From assembly GCA_964437725.1 (NCBI GenBank), contig CAYTIB010000007.1:1-64000 (forward strand): a stretch of 64,000 nucleotides of DNA, read 5' to 3'. The notes under the pieces were generated by a model, which ran no database searches, was not told where the DNA came from, and saw only the letters and a program-made list of their open reading frames with translations. The first letter of the stretch is position 1, and each line of letters begins with the position of its first letter. The stretch is from CAYTIB01 sp964437725 (GTDB lineage Bacteria > UBA8248 > JACPRG01 > G963555815). A program made the position numbers and the translations under genes. Positions 9,472-18,460 of this stretch are shown in pieces.

Positions 9472-9903
9472 TCACTTTTCAATGAACTCATAAACAGTAT
9501 CTCCAACCCTAACTAGACCTAAAACGTCACGCGCAATCCGCTCAACCTCATCATTGTCATTTTCCAAACGATCAATCTCAGTCTTTAAGGCAGAATTCTC
9601 TTCCGATAAGCGTTCCATCTCTAAACGCATCGACGCAACTTGTTCCGCCATATTAAGCACATCTATGATCCCTCGCTCGCGGAACAAAGCTACACAAGAT
9701 ATCCAAAGGCTAACGACCACGATTACAACAACCATCGCCCGAGAATATTTCATCCCACCCGATTTGCTCCAAAACCTTGTTTTCGGACCTTTTTTCGATA
9801 CTTTCTTTCTTCGACTGGCCATAACCTTTCTTCGGCTATTTCTTTTCAAAGCAGCCTTCCGCTCAGGATTTCGCGTTTTTTGCCATCCGAGGAACATTCT
9901 CAT
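9472..9903 (-). CDS. ftsB: FtsB/DivIC-like septum formation initiator protein
   Basis: Small bitopic division protein of 143 aa. A long, very basic N-terminal cytoplasmic tail (about 1-55) leads to one TM (about 56-75) and then a coiled coil (about 82-115, heptad-like MRLEMERLSEENSALKTEI). The end, VERIARDVLGLVRVGDTVYEF, is the conserved FtsB/DivIC motif. In the family it joins FtsL and FtsQ at the septum. The start at 9903 has AAGGGG four bases upstream; an internal Met at 9822 would shorten the tail. It lies 11 bp after hemL on the same strand, so it is probably cotranscribed with mtnP-hemL. The basic tail is longer than the few residues of E. coli FtsB. Confidence 0.9.
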   Translation of the reverse strand: MRMFLGWQKTRNPERKAALKRNSRRKVMASRRKKVSKKGPKTRFWSKSGGMKYSRAMVVVIVVVSLWISCVALFRERGIIDVLNMAEQVASMRLEMERLSEENSALKTEIDRLENDNDEVERIARDVLGLVRVGDTVYEFIEK

Positions 9904-9914
9904 ATAACCCCTTG

Positions 9915-11207
9915 TTAACTCAAAGCGCGCAAAACCCGACGAGCAGCTGCCCCAGTTAAAGCCACATCTTCCTCTGTATGGGCAAAAGAAACAAATCCGG
10001 CTTCAAATTGTGAAGGCGCTAGATTCACTCCTTCCCTAAGCATCCCATGAAAATATTTCGAATACCGGTCAGTATCGGATCGCCTGGCAGAAGACAAGTC
10101 ACTTACCCGATCTCCTGTGAAAAACCCACAAAACAGCGACCCCACACGATTTAGCGTTAACTCCATCTCGAAATCATTAAATGCAGATCGAAGCTCTCCC
10201 TCTAGCTGTGAAGAACGCTCCTCAAGCAACTCATAGGCACTAGACATTTGTAACTTTTCAAGAGTTATAACCCCAGCTGTCATCGCCAATGGATTTCCCG
10301 CTAAAGTCCCAGCCTGGTACACGGAACCTTGTGGAGCAACGCATTCCATAATGTCTCGGCGACCGCCATAGGCACCAGCAGGAAAGCCACCTCCCAAAAT
10401 CTTCCCGAGGCAGGTCAAGTCAGGTTGGACTCCATAAATTTCCTGTGCTCCACCACGGGCAACACGAAAACCGGTAATTACTTCATCGAAAATTAGTAAT
10501 GCGCCTGCAGTTTTCGTTTCTTTTCGCAAGCCTTCAAGAAATCCCGGCTCTGGAGGAATCACACCGCAGTTTGCAGCTATCGGCTCAACAATTACAGCGG
10601 CGATTTCCTCTCCTCTTGACTGAAGTAGAATCTTGGCTGCGTCGAGATCGTTGAAAGGCAATGTCAACGTTAGCTTTGCATAATCTTCCGGAACCCCCTT
10701 GCTGTCTGGGATGCCGAATGTCAATGCACCAGAGCCCGCCTTAACCAATAGACCGTCAGAGTGTCCATGGTAACAGCCCTCGAATTTGACAACCAGATCA
10801 CGACCGGTAAACCCTCTCGCCACCCGAAGGGCACTCATTCCTGCCTCGGTACCGGAACTGACCATTCTGACCATTTCAATCGATGGAAAAGCATCCTTCA
10901 CCAATTGTGCCAATCTCGATTCCATTTCCGTGGGTGCACCGAAACTCGTTCCACTCTCCACAGCACTGCAAACAGCCTGAACAATCTCAGGGTGAGCGTG
11001 TCCAAGAACCAATGGGCCCCAGGAAGCAAGGTAATCTATATACTCGTTACTGTCTTCGTCCCAAACACGAGATCCTTTTCCTCGCTTAACAAATGGAGGG
11101 GTCCCCCCGACAGCTTGGAAAGCACGGACAGGACTATTGACACCACCCGGAAAATGGCGTTGGGCATCCTCAAACAGCTTCTGAGATCTATTGAACATAC
11201 TTCCCAA
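9915..11207 (-). CDS. hemL: Glutamate-1-semialdehyde 2,1-aminomutase
   Basis: PLP enzyme of the C5 pathway that turns glutamate-1-semialdehyde into 5-aminolevulinate for haem. 430 aa, the full family length. It shows the N-terminal PGGVNSPVRAF signature, substrate/cofactor motifs SSGTEAGMSALR and FEGCYHGHSDG, IFDEVITGFR, and the PLP lysine in LGKILGGGFPAGA near residue 269. Its 5' end overlaps the phosphorylase gene by 20 bp; the alternative ATG at 11198 would reduce this to 11 bp. With hemE and hemH at the other end of the window it shows that the organism makes haem from glutamate. Confidence 0.97.
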   Translation of the reverse strand: MGSMFNRSQKLFEDAQRHFPGGVNSPVRAFQAVGGTPPFVKRGKGSRVWDEDSNEYIDYLASWGPLVLGHAHPEIVQAVCSAVESGTSFGAPTEMESRLAQLVKDAFPSIEMVRMVSSGTEAGMSALRVARGFTGRDLVVKFEGCYHGHSDGLLVKAGSGALTFGIPDSKGVPEDYAKLTLTLPFNDLDAAKILLQSRGEEIAAVIVEPIAANCGVIPPEPGFLEGLRKETKTAGALLIFDEVITGFRVARGGAQEIYGVQPDLTCLGKILGGGFPAGAYGGRRDIMECVAPQGSVYQAGTLAGNPLAMTAGVITLEKLQMSSAYELLEERSSQLEGELRSAFNDFEMELTLNRVGSLFCGFFTGDRVSDLSSARRSDTDRYSKYFHGMLREGVNLAPSQFEAGFVSFAHTEEDVALTGAAARRVLRALS

Positions 11208-12066
11208 TGATAGGTTCCAAACGTTTCTTAGCTTCCAACGGAATTTTTTCTGGGGATGTTATGAGGGCTCCCTCTAGCGATCGGTCACAATCGCAGGAGC
11301 GCTTTGACGGTAACGTTGATACCACCTCCCGAATAATTTCCCTTCCACGCTCAACGTTAGCCAAGAGAACGGCAATGATGGCCTCAGTAGAAACATGATG
11401 ATCTTCTTCCTCATGCCAACAGTCATAGTCCGTCACCAGTGCGATTGTCCCATAACAAATCTCGGCTTCACGCGCTAGCTTAGCCTCGGTGGCATTCGTC
11501 ATCCCTATCACGCTAATACCCCATGAGCGATACAAGAAAGATTCTCCACGTGTCGAAAACTGGGGCCCTTCAATGCAGACATAGGTTCCACCAATGTGGT
11601 GGACAATTCCACATTTTTCTGCAGCGCCCACATAGGTTCGGAAAATCTCATCACAAACCGGATTCGCCATCGCTACATGGCCAACAACGCCATTCCCAAA
11701 AAACGTCGAGTCTCTCTTAGTGGTCCGATCTATAAATTGGTCAGGGAAAACCATGTCTGATGGATGAATTTCTTCCTTCAAACTACCAACTGCACTGACC
11801 GAAAGAATTCGATCTGCTCCCAACATCTTCATCCCATAGATGTTCGCGCGATAATTCACCTCTGAGGGCGAATAAACATGACCACGCCCGTGGCGCGACA
11901 GGAAGGCCATAGGTCGACCACCAAGATTACCAAGAATGAATACATCGGAAGGAGAACCGAAAGGGGTATCTAAAGCAACCTCTTCCACTTCGGTCAGTTC
12001 AGGCATGTCGTATAGCCCACTTCCACCAATTACACCGACCCGTCCAACGTGTCTAGTCTTACTCAT
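11188..12066 (-). CDS. mtnP: S-methyl-5'-thioadenosine phosphorylase
   Basis: Phosphorolysis of methylthioadenosine to adenine and methylthioribose-1-phosphate in methionine salvage and polyamine metabolism. 292 aa. VGVIGGSGLYD starts the purine nucleoside phosphorylase fold; SRHGRGH binds phosphate; CIEGPQFSTR, GMTNATEAKLARE and VTDYDCWH follow. The Asp pair in TDYD is the feature that selects 6-aminopurines over inosine/guanosine. The ATG at 12066 has AAGGGA about nine bases upstream; an in-frame start at 12090 is less well placed. First gene of the mtnP-hemL-ftsB string. Confidence 0.92.
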   Translation of the reverse strand: MSKTRHVGRVGVIGGSGLYDMPELTEVEEVALDTPFGSPSDVFILGNLGGRPMAFLSRHGRGHVYSPSEVNYRANIYGMKMLGADRILSVSAVGSLKEEIHPSDMVFPDQFIDRTTKRDSTFFGNGVVGHVAMANPVCDEIFRTYVGAAEKCGIVHHIGGTYVCIEGPQFSTRGESFLYRSWGISVIGMTNATEAKLAREAEICYGTIALVTDYDCWHEEEDHHVSTEAIIAVLLANVERGREIIREVVSTLPSKRSCDCDRSLEGALITSPEKIPLEAKKRLEPIIGKYVQ

Positions 12067-12210
12067 CGCAAGATTCCCTTGGACCCACACCCCTAAAGTG
12101 ATTCCTTAAGCCAAACCGAAGGAAATTATATCTGGCAGAAACTTAGGGTCAACAAAATTCTATTTTCACTCCTACTCGGAGGATTCACAAATGACTTCCA
12201 AGAATTTTCT

Positions 12211-13212
12211 TCAATGAGAAATCCTTGGAAGTACGTTGTTAGAAAGCGTCTCCAGAAAGAGATTTGAGTTGTCAGAGAATGGGAGGATAAACACCGCATC
12301 CGACCCAATTTTCGAGATAGAAGAAAACCGCTCAGCACACTCTTCCGGCGTTCCAGCAATTCCAAATCGGTCGATCCACTCATCGGGAATTGTTTCAACT
12401 AAACCCTGGTGGGATGCATCAACACGATAGTGTTGGGTGTATTCGTAGTTTTGAAGTGCGCGAAGCCTATCCTCCCTAGAAATCCCAGAAACTTCTTCTG
12501 GAAGGGGCATGGAAAGTCGACGTGCAACCCAGGGGCGAATATTACTTTTCGCATCCGATCGTTTTTCGGAGACCGCACACCCTACAAAAATAATCAGCCG
12601 GAATTCGGACCAACTGCGACCGCTCTTTCTAAGACCCGATTCAATACGGGTTTTTACCCATTCAAGAATCTCAGGAGATATTCCTGCACTAACAATGGCT
12701 CCGTCACCTACTTCCCCCGCCAACTCAAGCATTTTAGGCCCATTCGCGGCTAAGCATATTGGAATATCCATTGGTTCGTAATTGTTTAGAGCCGGGATTC
12801 TATTGCCTCCAAAGAAGCCTTCCTTTCCTTGAACAAGATTTCGGATGCACGTAAGAACCTCTCGACACAAGTTGAGATCGGCAGGGGGCATACCTAAATG
12901 GAGAGATGCTGTGTTTCCCGCTCCAATTCCCAACAGAAAACGTTCTCCTGCTAATTCTGTGATGGTAACTGCTGACCTTGCCAAAACGGCAGGATGTCTC
13001 GTTTGGGGATTGCTAACTCCAACTCCAAGTGCGATACGCTCAGTTTTAACAGCCAATCGACCTAACAAGGCATAAGGATCAGGCCAGATGCCCTGTGAAT
13101 CAGCCAACCAAAGACGGTCAAATCCATACCTCTCAACTTCCTCACACACCTTAAGCAATTCACGAGTGGAACTATATGCCTCCTCAGGAAACACACCAAC
13201 TCCTAATTCCAC
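12211..13212 (-). CDS. LLM-class flavin-dependent oxidoreductase
   Basis: Luciferase-like TIM-barrel oxidoreductase of 333 aa using FMN or F420. Typical segments are the N-terminal ELGVGVFPEE, YGFDRLWLADSQ, RIALGVGVSNPQTRHP, LGIGAGN, ICLAANGPKMLELAGEVGDGAI and the late FGIAGTPEECAERF. The composition resembles the methylenetetrahydromethanopterin reductase-like subgroup (F420-type), but the cofactor cannot be settled by eye. It stands alone, 144 bp from mtnP. Substrate unknown. Confidence 0.85.
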   Translation of the reverse strand: MELGVGVFPEEAYSSTRELLKVCEEVERYGFDRLWLADSQGIWPDPYALLGRLAVKTERIALGVGVSNPQTRHPAVLARSAVTITELAGERFLLGIGAGNTASLHLGMPPADLNLCREVLTCIRNLVQGKEGFFGGNRIPALNNYEPMDIPICLAANGPKMLELAGEVGDGAIVSAGISPEILEWVKTRIESGLRKSGRSWSEFRLIIFVGCAVSEKRSDAKSNIRPWVARRLSMPLPEEVSGISREDRLRALQNYEYTQHYRVDASHQGLVETIPDEWIDRFGIAGTPEECAERFSSISKIGSDAVFILPFSDNSNLFLETLSNNVLPRISH

Positions 13213-13290
13213 AGCAAAAGGTCTCCTTCAGCCAAAAATAGTCAATCGCCACCCGACTAATCCAAACCGGACCACACAACGGACTAATCA

Positions 13291-13833
13291 CTAACCGTCA
13301 TATATTTCATTGACGAAAGTCGGATCTGGGCGCAAAAGAATCAAGTGAACTCGCCCTGAAGTACCAGTGCGAACCTCAAACCGCAAGAGAGGATCCACCG
13401 TCATCACTTGCCCGATTACTGCACCATAGCGCGTGATTGGCAACAAACTCCAGCTTGAAAATTTCTTCAAGTATTCAAAGGGCCGACCACCAAAATCTCG
13501 CTTTTTCATTCGATCGAGAAGAGCGACTAAGTCTTGCCGACCCGTATTCCCAAGATCTTCGGCCATGACTTTCAATTCAGTAATTTCCAAAATGGAAAGC
13601 TTTGCCCCGCCTTCGGGATCGAAAATAACAGCCAAAGGAATCGCCCGACTATCTGTCAACGCATAAACAAAAATAACCCCATATTGAACATCGCTTAGCC
13701 CTAATGTAACCTTTGAAAATTGTGAGGGCGGATTTATAGTCGAGGTACACGAGATGACTCCAAAAAGGATTCCCACCGCCAAAAATCCCATTCCAATTTT
13801 CCAGCCTCGCAATATAAATCTCCCCCGTAACAT
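13291..13833 (-). CDS. Putative lipoprotein of unknown function
   Basis: 180 aa with a basic N-terminus, a hydrophobic core and a lipobox VISC at about residues 26-29, so signal peptidase II processing and a lipid anchor are likely. The mature part is a mixed alpha/beta domain without a motif I recognise. It begins 8 bp after the DinB-like gene and belongs to the 13291-15296 minus-strand string with the PIG-L deacetylase. Confidence 0.7.
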   Translation of the reverse strand: MLRGRFILRGWKIGMGFLAVGILFGVISCTSTINPPSQFSKVTLGLSDVQYGVIFVYALTDSRAIPLAVIFDPEGGAKLSILEITELKVMAEDLGNTGRQDLVALLDRMKKRDFGGRPFEYLKKFSSWSLLPITRYGAVIGQVMTVDPLLRFEVRTGTSGRVHLILLRPDPTFVNEIYDG

Positions 13834-13841
13834 GTATTCTG

Positions 13842-14546
13842 CTAAGCTCCTCGTTCTCCATTGAAAAACGGTAAAAGCATATAACCTTCCTTTGGAATTT
13901 CAATTAGAGGAGCCAAACCCTGAGCTTCCTTTAATCGTTGTATGGTATGGAGGTGCAACAGGCATTCAAAGTACATCTGCCTGAACATTCCGACAAGATT
14001 GATGCGAAACAGGTTTGGGTTTCCAGAACAATAAGTTATATCGGGATTTATCCTGTCGGCCACACGCCAGAAATCCAACACCGAATCTCCTGGAGGAAAC
14101 TGCGCATCCGCTTGAACAACACGAACTAGAATTTTTTCTCTCATCTGCTCTGGCGTTTCCCGATTAAGCACCTTTAGAGCTAGGTCCACCCCTTCACGCA
14201 ATTTGCATAAAAGTTGACCCATCGATTTATGAGTTTCCTCATCAAATCGGCGATCGTTCTTTGAACAAGTATCGAAATCAAAGCTTGGCACCTCATCGTT
14301 TTGCTCAAAAACTTTCGGACCCCATTGATCAATCAACCAAAAAAAATGAACATAGGCAACATGGCTAACTTGATACCTAATGTCCCATTTCATCCAATCT
14401 ATAGATTTGTTGCCGTATTCCAGTTGGGCTTCAGTTAGATTTTCCACCTCGCGAGTGTACCATTCCGGAATTTCAGAATATTTCGGAAATAGTACGGCAG
14501 CCTTTCGCCCCTTATCCAAACAGAGTCCCCCTTCAAAAACATTCAC
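13842..14546 (-). CDS. DinB-superfamily-like four-helix protein
   Basis: 234 aa soluble protein, predominantly helical. The segment SHVAYVHFFW in an early helix and LLHLHTIQRLKEAQGL in a late helix resemble the spaced His residues that form the metal site of DinB/YfiT proteins, which include bacillithiol and mycothiol S-transferases. This is a motif-level resemblance only. The gene is packed between a PIG-L deacetylase (9 bp upstream) and a lipoprotein (8 bp downstream), which suggests a shared pathway. Alternative: an unrelated helical hypothetical protein. Confidence 0.55.
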   Translation of the reverse strand: MNVFEGGLCLDKGRKAAVLFPKYSEIPEWYTREVENLTEAQLEYGNKSIDWMKWDIRYQVSHVAYVHFFWLIDQWGPKVFEQNDEVPSFDFDTCSKNDRRFDEETHKSMGQLLCKLREGVDLALKVLNRETPEQMREKILVRVVQADAQFPPGDSVLDFWRVADRINPDITYCSGNPNLFRINLVGMFRQMYFECLLHLHTIQRLKEAQGLAPLIEIPKEGYMLLPFFNGERGA

Positions 14547-14555
14547 TAGTTTTCA

Positions 14556-15296
14556 TTAACGACGACCCGAGGGCTGAAACAGTCTTCGATAACCCTCTGC
14601 AATAGGAATATCCATAGGCTCACCAATCCGACTCCCCCATTTTCTCATATCATTTCCAAGGTCATTCAAGGAAGAAACCTGGCTTTTGTGGCAATAAAGG
14701 GCCTCCATCTTAAGACTGAACGTCTTTGTAATATCAACATAGAAGTCCGGAGAAGGAGGATTACCAAATAGTGCCTCTTTGATGTTAAAAGGCTGGAGAT
14801 TCAATTCAAGAAGCTCAGGATAATAGAATGGATTTCCAGCCGCGGGATATATAGAGTCAAATGCCGCTTCAGCCAACACACGGTGGTCCGAGTGAGATCC
14901 AGCAAAATTGCTAAAGTTCCGTGAAGCAGGATCAGCCGTAACAACTACATCCGGCTTAAATGATCGAATTTCAGCCACTATTGCCTTTTTGAGTTCTTTA
15001 CTATTCTCCAGTTCTCCATCGGGCATTCCGAGGAAGGTAATCTGTTCGACTCCTAGTATTTCCCCGGCAGCCCGCTGCTCCTCTTCTCGAGTTTTGATTC
15101 GTTCTTCCAAAGGTAAACTTACAGAAAACCCTTTTTCTCCGCTCGTCGCGATACAATACGCAACCGTTATCCCAGTTTGTGTCCAGACAGCTACAGACCC
15201 AGCCATCAAAAAATCTATGTCGTCGGGATGGGCCGCGATGAGCAGAATCCGATTATAATCGAACTCTTTTTCCGCCACACTTAAACTCCTTTCCAA
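14556..15296 (-). CDS. PIG-L (LmbE-like) N-deacetylase
   Basis: Zinc-dependent deacetylase of 246 aa. The AAHPDD motif (about 21-26) gives the metal-binding His-Asp and catalytic Asp; GSHSDHR supplies the third zinc ligand. The family removes acetyl from GlcNAc conjugates, as in BshB and MshB of bacillithiol/mycothiol synthesis or in GlcNAc-PI, and other members act on natural products. First gene of the 15296-13291 operon with the DinB-like and lipoprotein genes. Substrate unproven. Confidence 0.88.
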   Translation of the reverse strand: MERSLSVAEKEFDYNRILLIAAHPDDIDFLMAGSVAVWTQTGITVAYCIATSGEKGFSVSLPLEERIKTREEEQRAAGEILGVEQITFLGMPDGELENSKELKKAIVAEIRSFKPDVVVTADPASRNFSNFAGSHSDHRVLAEAAFDSIYPAAGNPFYYPELLELNLQPFNIKEALFGNPPSPDFYVDITKTFSLKMEALYCHKSQVSSLNDLGNDMRKWGSRIGEPMDIPIAEGYRRLFQPSGRR

Positions 15297-15362
15297 TAAG
15301 ATATCGAACCATCGTAGAAGCTCTAGTCAGAGTTAGGATCACGTATTGCAAGAAAGTACTCC

Positions 15363-15887
15363 TTAAAAACTATCCTTTTGAGGAATCTCCTCTGGACGTT
15401 CGAACGAAATCACATCACCTATATTTAAGTTGGGTTCTTCTTCGTTTAGCGGGTATTTCTGCTGAAGCTTCAAAAGTTCCCATCGGATGCGCTTAGAAAC
15501 CCATCTTGAAATCCACATACGATCCAACCAATCTCCAAAGATGCCAAACCCAAGGGAAAAATCCATCGTCAAAGACAGATCCGTCCCACTAGCTATTTTC
15601 TCTAGTCGAATCTCTTCCGCAATCCGGATTCCTCGAGGCCCATCAAGAAGCAAAAGGCTCCTTTCCAAGGGAACTAGTTCGGCCCAGGCCCCAATAACCT
15701 TGAAGATGATCGGACCGATTCGCAAGACTTCGCAGACTCCCAAGGGATTATTGGAAATCGATTCAGAAAACTTTATTGACGGTTTATTAGGAAAAATCCA
15801 TAAACTCGTAATCGACCTACTTGAAAATAGGTCCCAAAGCTTGGCAGGATCCACTCCTAAGGGTTGACGAAAAATCAATCTGGCCAT
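15363..15887 (-). CDS. SRPBCC/START-like domain protein
   Basis: 174 aa. The order of elements suits a helix-grip fold: N-terminal strand RLIFRQPLGVDPAKLWDLFS, a central run of strands (LGVCEVLRIGP, IAEEIRLEK, TDLSLTMDFSLG) and a long C-terminal helix (WISRWVSKRIRWELLKLQQKY). Such proteins bind hydrophobic ligands or act as cyclases. It sits upstream of the PIG-L gene (66 bp) on the same strand and may be in the same transcript. No catalytic residue can be named. Confidence 0.55.
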   Translation of the reverse strand: MARLIFRQPLGVDPAKLWDLFSSRSITSLWIFPNKPSIKFSESISNNPLGVCEVLRIGPIIFKVIGAWAELVPLERSLLLLDGPRGIRIAEEIRLEKIASGTDLSLTMDFSLGFGIFGDWLDRMWISRWVSKRIRWELLKLQQKYPLNEEEPNLNIGDVISFERPEEIPQKDSF

Positions 15888-16194
15888 CTTAGCATTCCCA
15901 ATTCAATTAACTCCCACCGAAAATTTTCGAGAAAAAATACTCCGGCATTTAATTCCTATGACTTCCAATCAACGTCTATTATCAGGTTAATGGCGATAAG
16001 TACGCGAATGCAATTAGGCCAAGAAACAAAAATTCTAGTAATATATTCTCCGCTAAGTGAAAATTATTTCCCAAGGATAAACTCATAGAGAGGAAATGAT
16101 TGGCTCCGTTTTCTACTGTGTAAATCATGGAGCCTTTTCTTTAATAAATGTCAGATAGAATCTTCGAAGGAAATAGAAAATCAAAAAATCGGGC
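15888..16194. other. Divergent intergenic region with a possible hairpin
   Basis: No supported gene. A short open frame at 15864-16088 (+) has no family-like pattern and overlaps the SRPBCC gene. GGCTCC (16102-16107) and GGAGCC (16129-16134) can pair around a 21-nt loop and are followed by TTTTCTTT, a weak terminator-like element on the plus strand. Confidence 0.5.
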
Positions 16195-17010
16195 GTGGTT
16201 CTTCTGATGTATTTATCCACAGGGCTGACAGGGTGCCGAGAAGCGATTGAACGCTTGTTTATCTACTCTCCGGCTCGAGAAATCTCTTTAACTCCAAAAA
16301 CTCACAATGTTCCGTTCGAAAACGTGGAATTCACTGCAATAGACGGAGTAAAACTCTATGGTTGGTTTATCCCTGCTAAAAAAAAGGGGAAGGGTATCAC
16401 CCCAACACTTTTGTGGTTCCACGGGAACGGCGGCAATCTAAGTAATAGGGTAACCAACATCGCCCTCCTTAATCATTATGTCCGAACAAACATATTCATC
16501 TTTGACTACCGAGGATACGGTCAAAGCGAAGGGATTCCATCAGAACAAGGTATCTATCGTGACGGTGAGGCAGCCGTAAAATACCTCTCTGCTCGCAACG
16601 ATATCGACGCTAAGCGAATGGTCTATTTCGGACGATCTTTGGGGGCTTCCGTTGCTTTAGAGGTGGCAATAAAGGAACCTCCCGCAGGGATCATTTTAGA
16701 ATCCCCTTTCACTTCAATTGTTGCGATGGCGAGGAAACTATACGGATTTCCCCTGGGAAAGCTTCTTCTAACTAGATATGACAATGAATCCAAGATTCGG
16801 CAGATCAACCTTCCTCTACTGATCCTTCACGGTGATCAGGACCAGATTGTTCCATTCGAAATGGGACGGACGCTTTTTGATATCGCCAACGAGCCAAAGA
16901 GCTTTTACAACATAAGTGGAGCTGGACACAACAACACCGACATCACAGGCGGGAAACCCTATTTCCATAGGCTAGAGTCATTCGTCAAGGGCCTTTTCCC
17001 TCAGGATTGA
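16195..17010 (+). CDS. Alpha/beta hydrolase, membrane-anchored (BEM46/YfhR-like)
   Basis: 271 aa alpha/beta hydrolase. Oxyanion region WFHGNGGN, FDYRGYGQSEG, nucleophile motif GRSLGAS (G-x-S-x-G) and the final catalytic pair in LHGDQDQIVP and GAGHN are all present. A short hydrophobic N-terminus ends in LTGC, which fits a lipobox, so the protein may be a lipoprotein facing the periplasm. The start is GTG 16195 or ATG 16207, with no good ribosome-binding site for either. It is a single gene between divergent and convergent neighbours. The substrate is likely an ester or amide and is otherwise unknown. Confidence 0.85.
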   Translation: MVLLMYLSTGLTGCREAIERLFIYSPAREISLTPKTHNVPFENVEFTAIDGVKLYGWFIPAKKKGKGITPTLLWFHGNGGNLSNRVTNIALLNHYVRTNIFIFDYRGYGQSEGIPSEQGIYRDGEAAVKYLSARNDIDAKRMVYFGRSLGASVALEVAIKEPPAGIILESPFTSIVAMARKLYGFPLGKLLLTRYDNESKIRQINLPLLILHGDQDQIVPFEMGRTLFDIANEPKSFYNISGAGHNNTDITGGKPYFHRLESFVKGLFPQD

Positions 17011-17070
17011 AAACCGTATCCGACTAAAACAACTTTTTTATCATTTGCAATTTTATTCAAACAACAAAAC

Positions 17071-17436
17071 TCATGAATCCGAACTAGGATGGGCTTTCAA
17101 GGGAGGGGAGTAAACTATTATGAACTGTGTATTTGGGTCTCCCGTCGCTTCAATCCGGTGTGGCGTATCGACCGGGAAAAACATCACCCCCCCCGCGGTG
17201 ATCTCTTTAGATTGACCGTTAATCTCCACTAACGCACCACCTCTCACCACGTACACACCCTGCTCCAAGTCGGGATGCGAGTGACGGTGGGCCACCGCCC
17301 CCTTTTCCAACGTCCCAAGAACCATGTGAAAATTCTTTGATTGACTGATTAATCTGCGATTCACTGTTCCACTGTGACCGTCGGGTATATAGGTAGAAAC
17401 GTTGTCTTGATGATAAACAAATTTATCTATATTCAT
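17071..17436 (-). CDS. Cupin-domain protein
   Basis: Single-domain cupin of 121 aa. Metal-binding motif 1 reads HRHSHPDLEQGVYVVRGG (His-x-His with later Glu); motif 2 contains PVDTPHRIEA. Cupins of this size act as small dioxygenases, isomerases or sensors. The ATG at 17436 has AGGA six bases upstream and is preferred to an in-frame start at 17472. Convergent with the alpha/beta hydrolase. Function unassigned. Confidence 0.85.
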   Translation of the reverse strand: MNIDKFVYHQDNVSTYIPDGHSGTVNRRLISQSKNFHMVLGTLEKGAVAHRHSHPDLEQGVYVVRGGALVEINGQSKEITAGGVMFFPVDTPHRIEATGDPNTQFIIVYSPPLKAHPSSDS

Positions 17437-17585
17437 TAGGTTCCTGTCCCTATGCAAAATTAGCTTAATCACCTTGAGCGACTCATTAATCTCGTTGTCC
17501 TATAATGATAGTCCACTTAAGCTATTTAGGATCAGCCATAGTTGAGGTCACATAGATGCCCGTCTCAACGCAAGGAGAAGTCCGA

Positions 17586-18371
17586 ATGGCAGAAAAGCAA
17601 ACCGTCAAAATCACCGTCAAAAATCACATTGCACGCGTTCAATTGAATCGACCCGAGGCCCTGAATGCCATCAACTGGATGCTAATCCGCCAAATGAGCA
17701 CTCTTATGGACACCCTGAAAAGCGAAAACGACGTCTGGGTTGTGTACTTCGAAGGATTAGGTAAAAAGGCTTTCTCCGTTGGAGCCGACCTCAAGGAGCG
17801 AATAGGAATGCCAATGACTGACATTCTCCAACTTCGAGGCGACATAACCACCCTGTTTCGGAAAATCACGGAATTCCCAAAACCGACGATAGCAGCCGTA
17901 CATGGTTACGCCCTAGGGGGAGGATTCGAACTCTCCCTTGCCTGCGACATAATAATAGCCGACGAAACCACTGTCTTTGGATTGACTGAAACAAGCTTGG
18001 GCATTATACCTGGCGCGGGAGGTACACAGGCGCTACCCAAGCGTATAGGTATCAGCAGAGCAAAGGAGTTGATATTTACTGCAAAACGTATCAATGCCCG
18101 AGAAGCTGAGCGCCTTGGTATACCCAACCAAGTCGTACCCGAAAATGAAGCCGGAAAAACTGCAAGGGATTTAGCTGAAACGATCGTAGCCAACGCACCT
18201 ATTGCGGTACGACAGGCCAAAAGGGCAATTGATAACGGAGCGGGAAAACCACCCGACGAAAGTTGGACCATCGAAGAAGAGGCATACAACATGACTTTAG
18301 AAACAAGAGATCGGAGCGAAGCGCTCGCTGCATTTGCCGAAAAACGGGCACCCAAGTTTCAAGGGCGATGA
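17586..18371 (+). CDS. Enoyl-CoA hydratase/isomerase (crotonase family)
   Basis: 261 aa, full length for the family, likely a cytoplasmic hydratase of acyl-CoA catabolism. NRPEALNAI and the oxyanion-hole segments KKAFSVGADLKE and HGYALGGGFELSLACD are clear. Both glutamates used for hydratase chemistry are retained: in GGGFE, and in ETSLGIIPGAGG. The ATG at 17586 follows a good GGAGAAG; the upstream in-frame ATG at 17556 is less likely. It precedes an EamA transporter by 89 bp. The precise acyl-CoA substrate is unknown. Confidence 0.92.
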   Translation: MAEKQTVKITVKNHIARVQLNRPEALNAINWMLIRQMSTLMDTLKSENDVWVVYFEGLGKKAFSVGADLKERIGMPMTDILQLRGDITTLFRKITEFPKPTIAAVHGYALGGGFELSLACDIIIADETTVFGLTETSLGIIPGAGGTQALPKRIGISRAKELIFTAKRINAREAERLGIPNQVVPENEAGKTARDLAETIVANAPIAVRQAKRAIDNGAGKPPDESWTIEEEAYNMTLETRDRSEALAAFAEKRAPKFQGR

Positions 18372-18460
18372 CCTCTATCGCCGGCTTTAGAATGCCAATT
18401 GTCATATTAATCGGCGCCGCACGGAATTGCTTATTTGTTTTCGGAAAAGGCAATCGATAA

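Noticed and set aside
12126..12398. 90-aa minus-strand open frame
   Set aside because: Alternative frame of the LLM oxidoreductase gene.
15864..16088. 74-aa open frame on the plus strand
   Set aside because: No motif, no ribosome-binding site, overlaps the SRPBCC gene.
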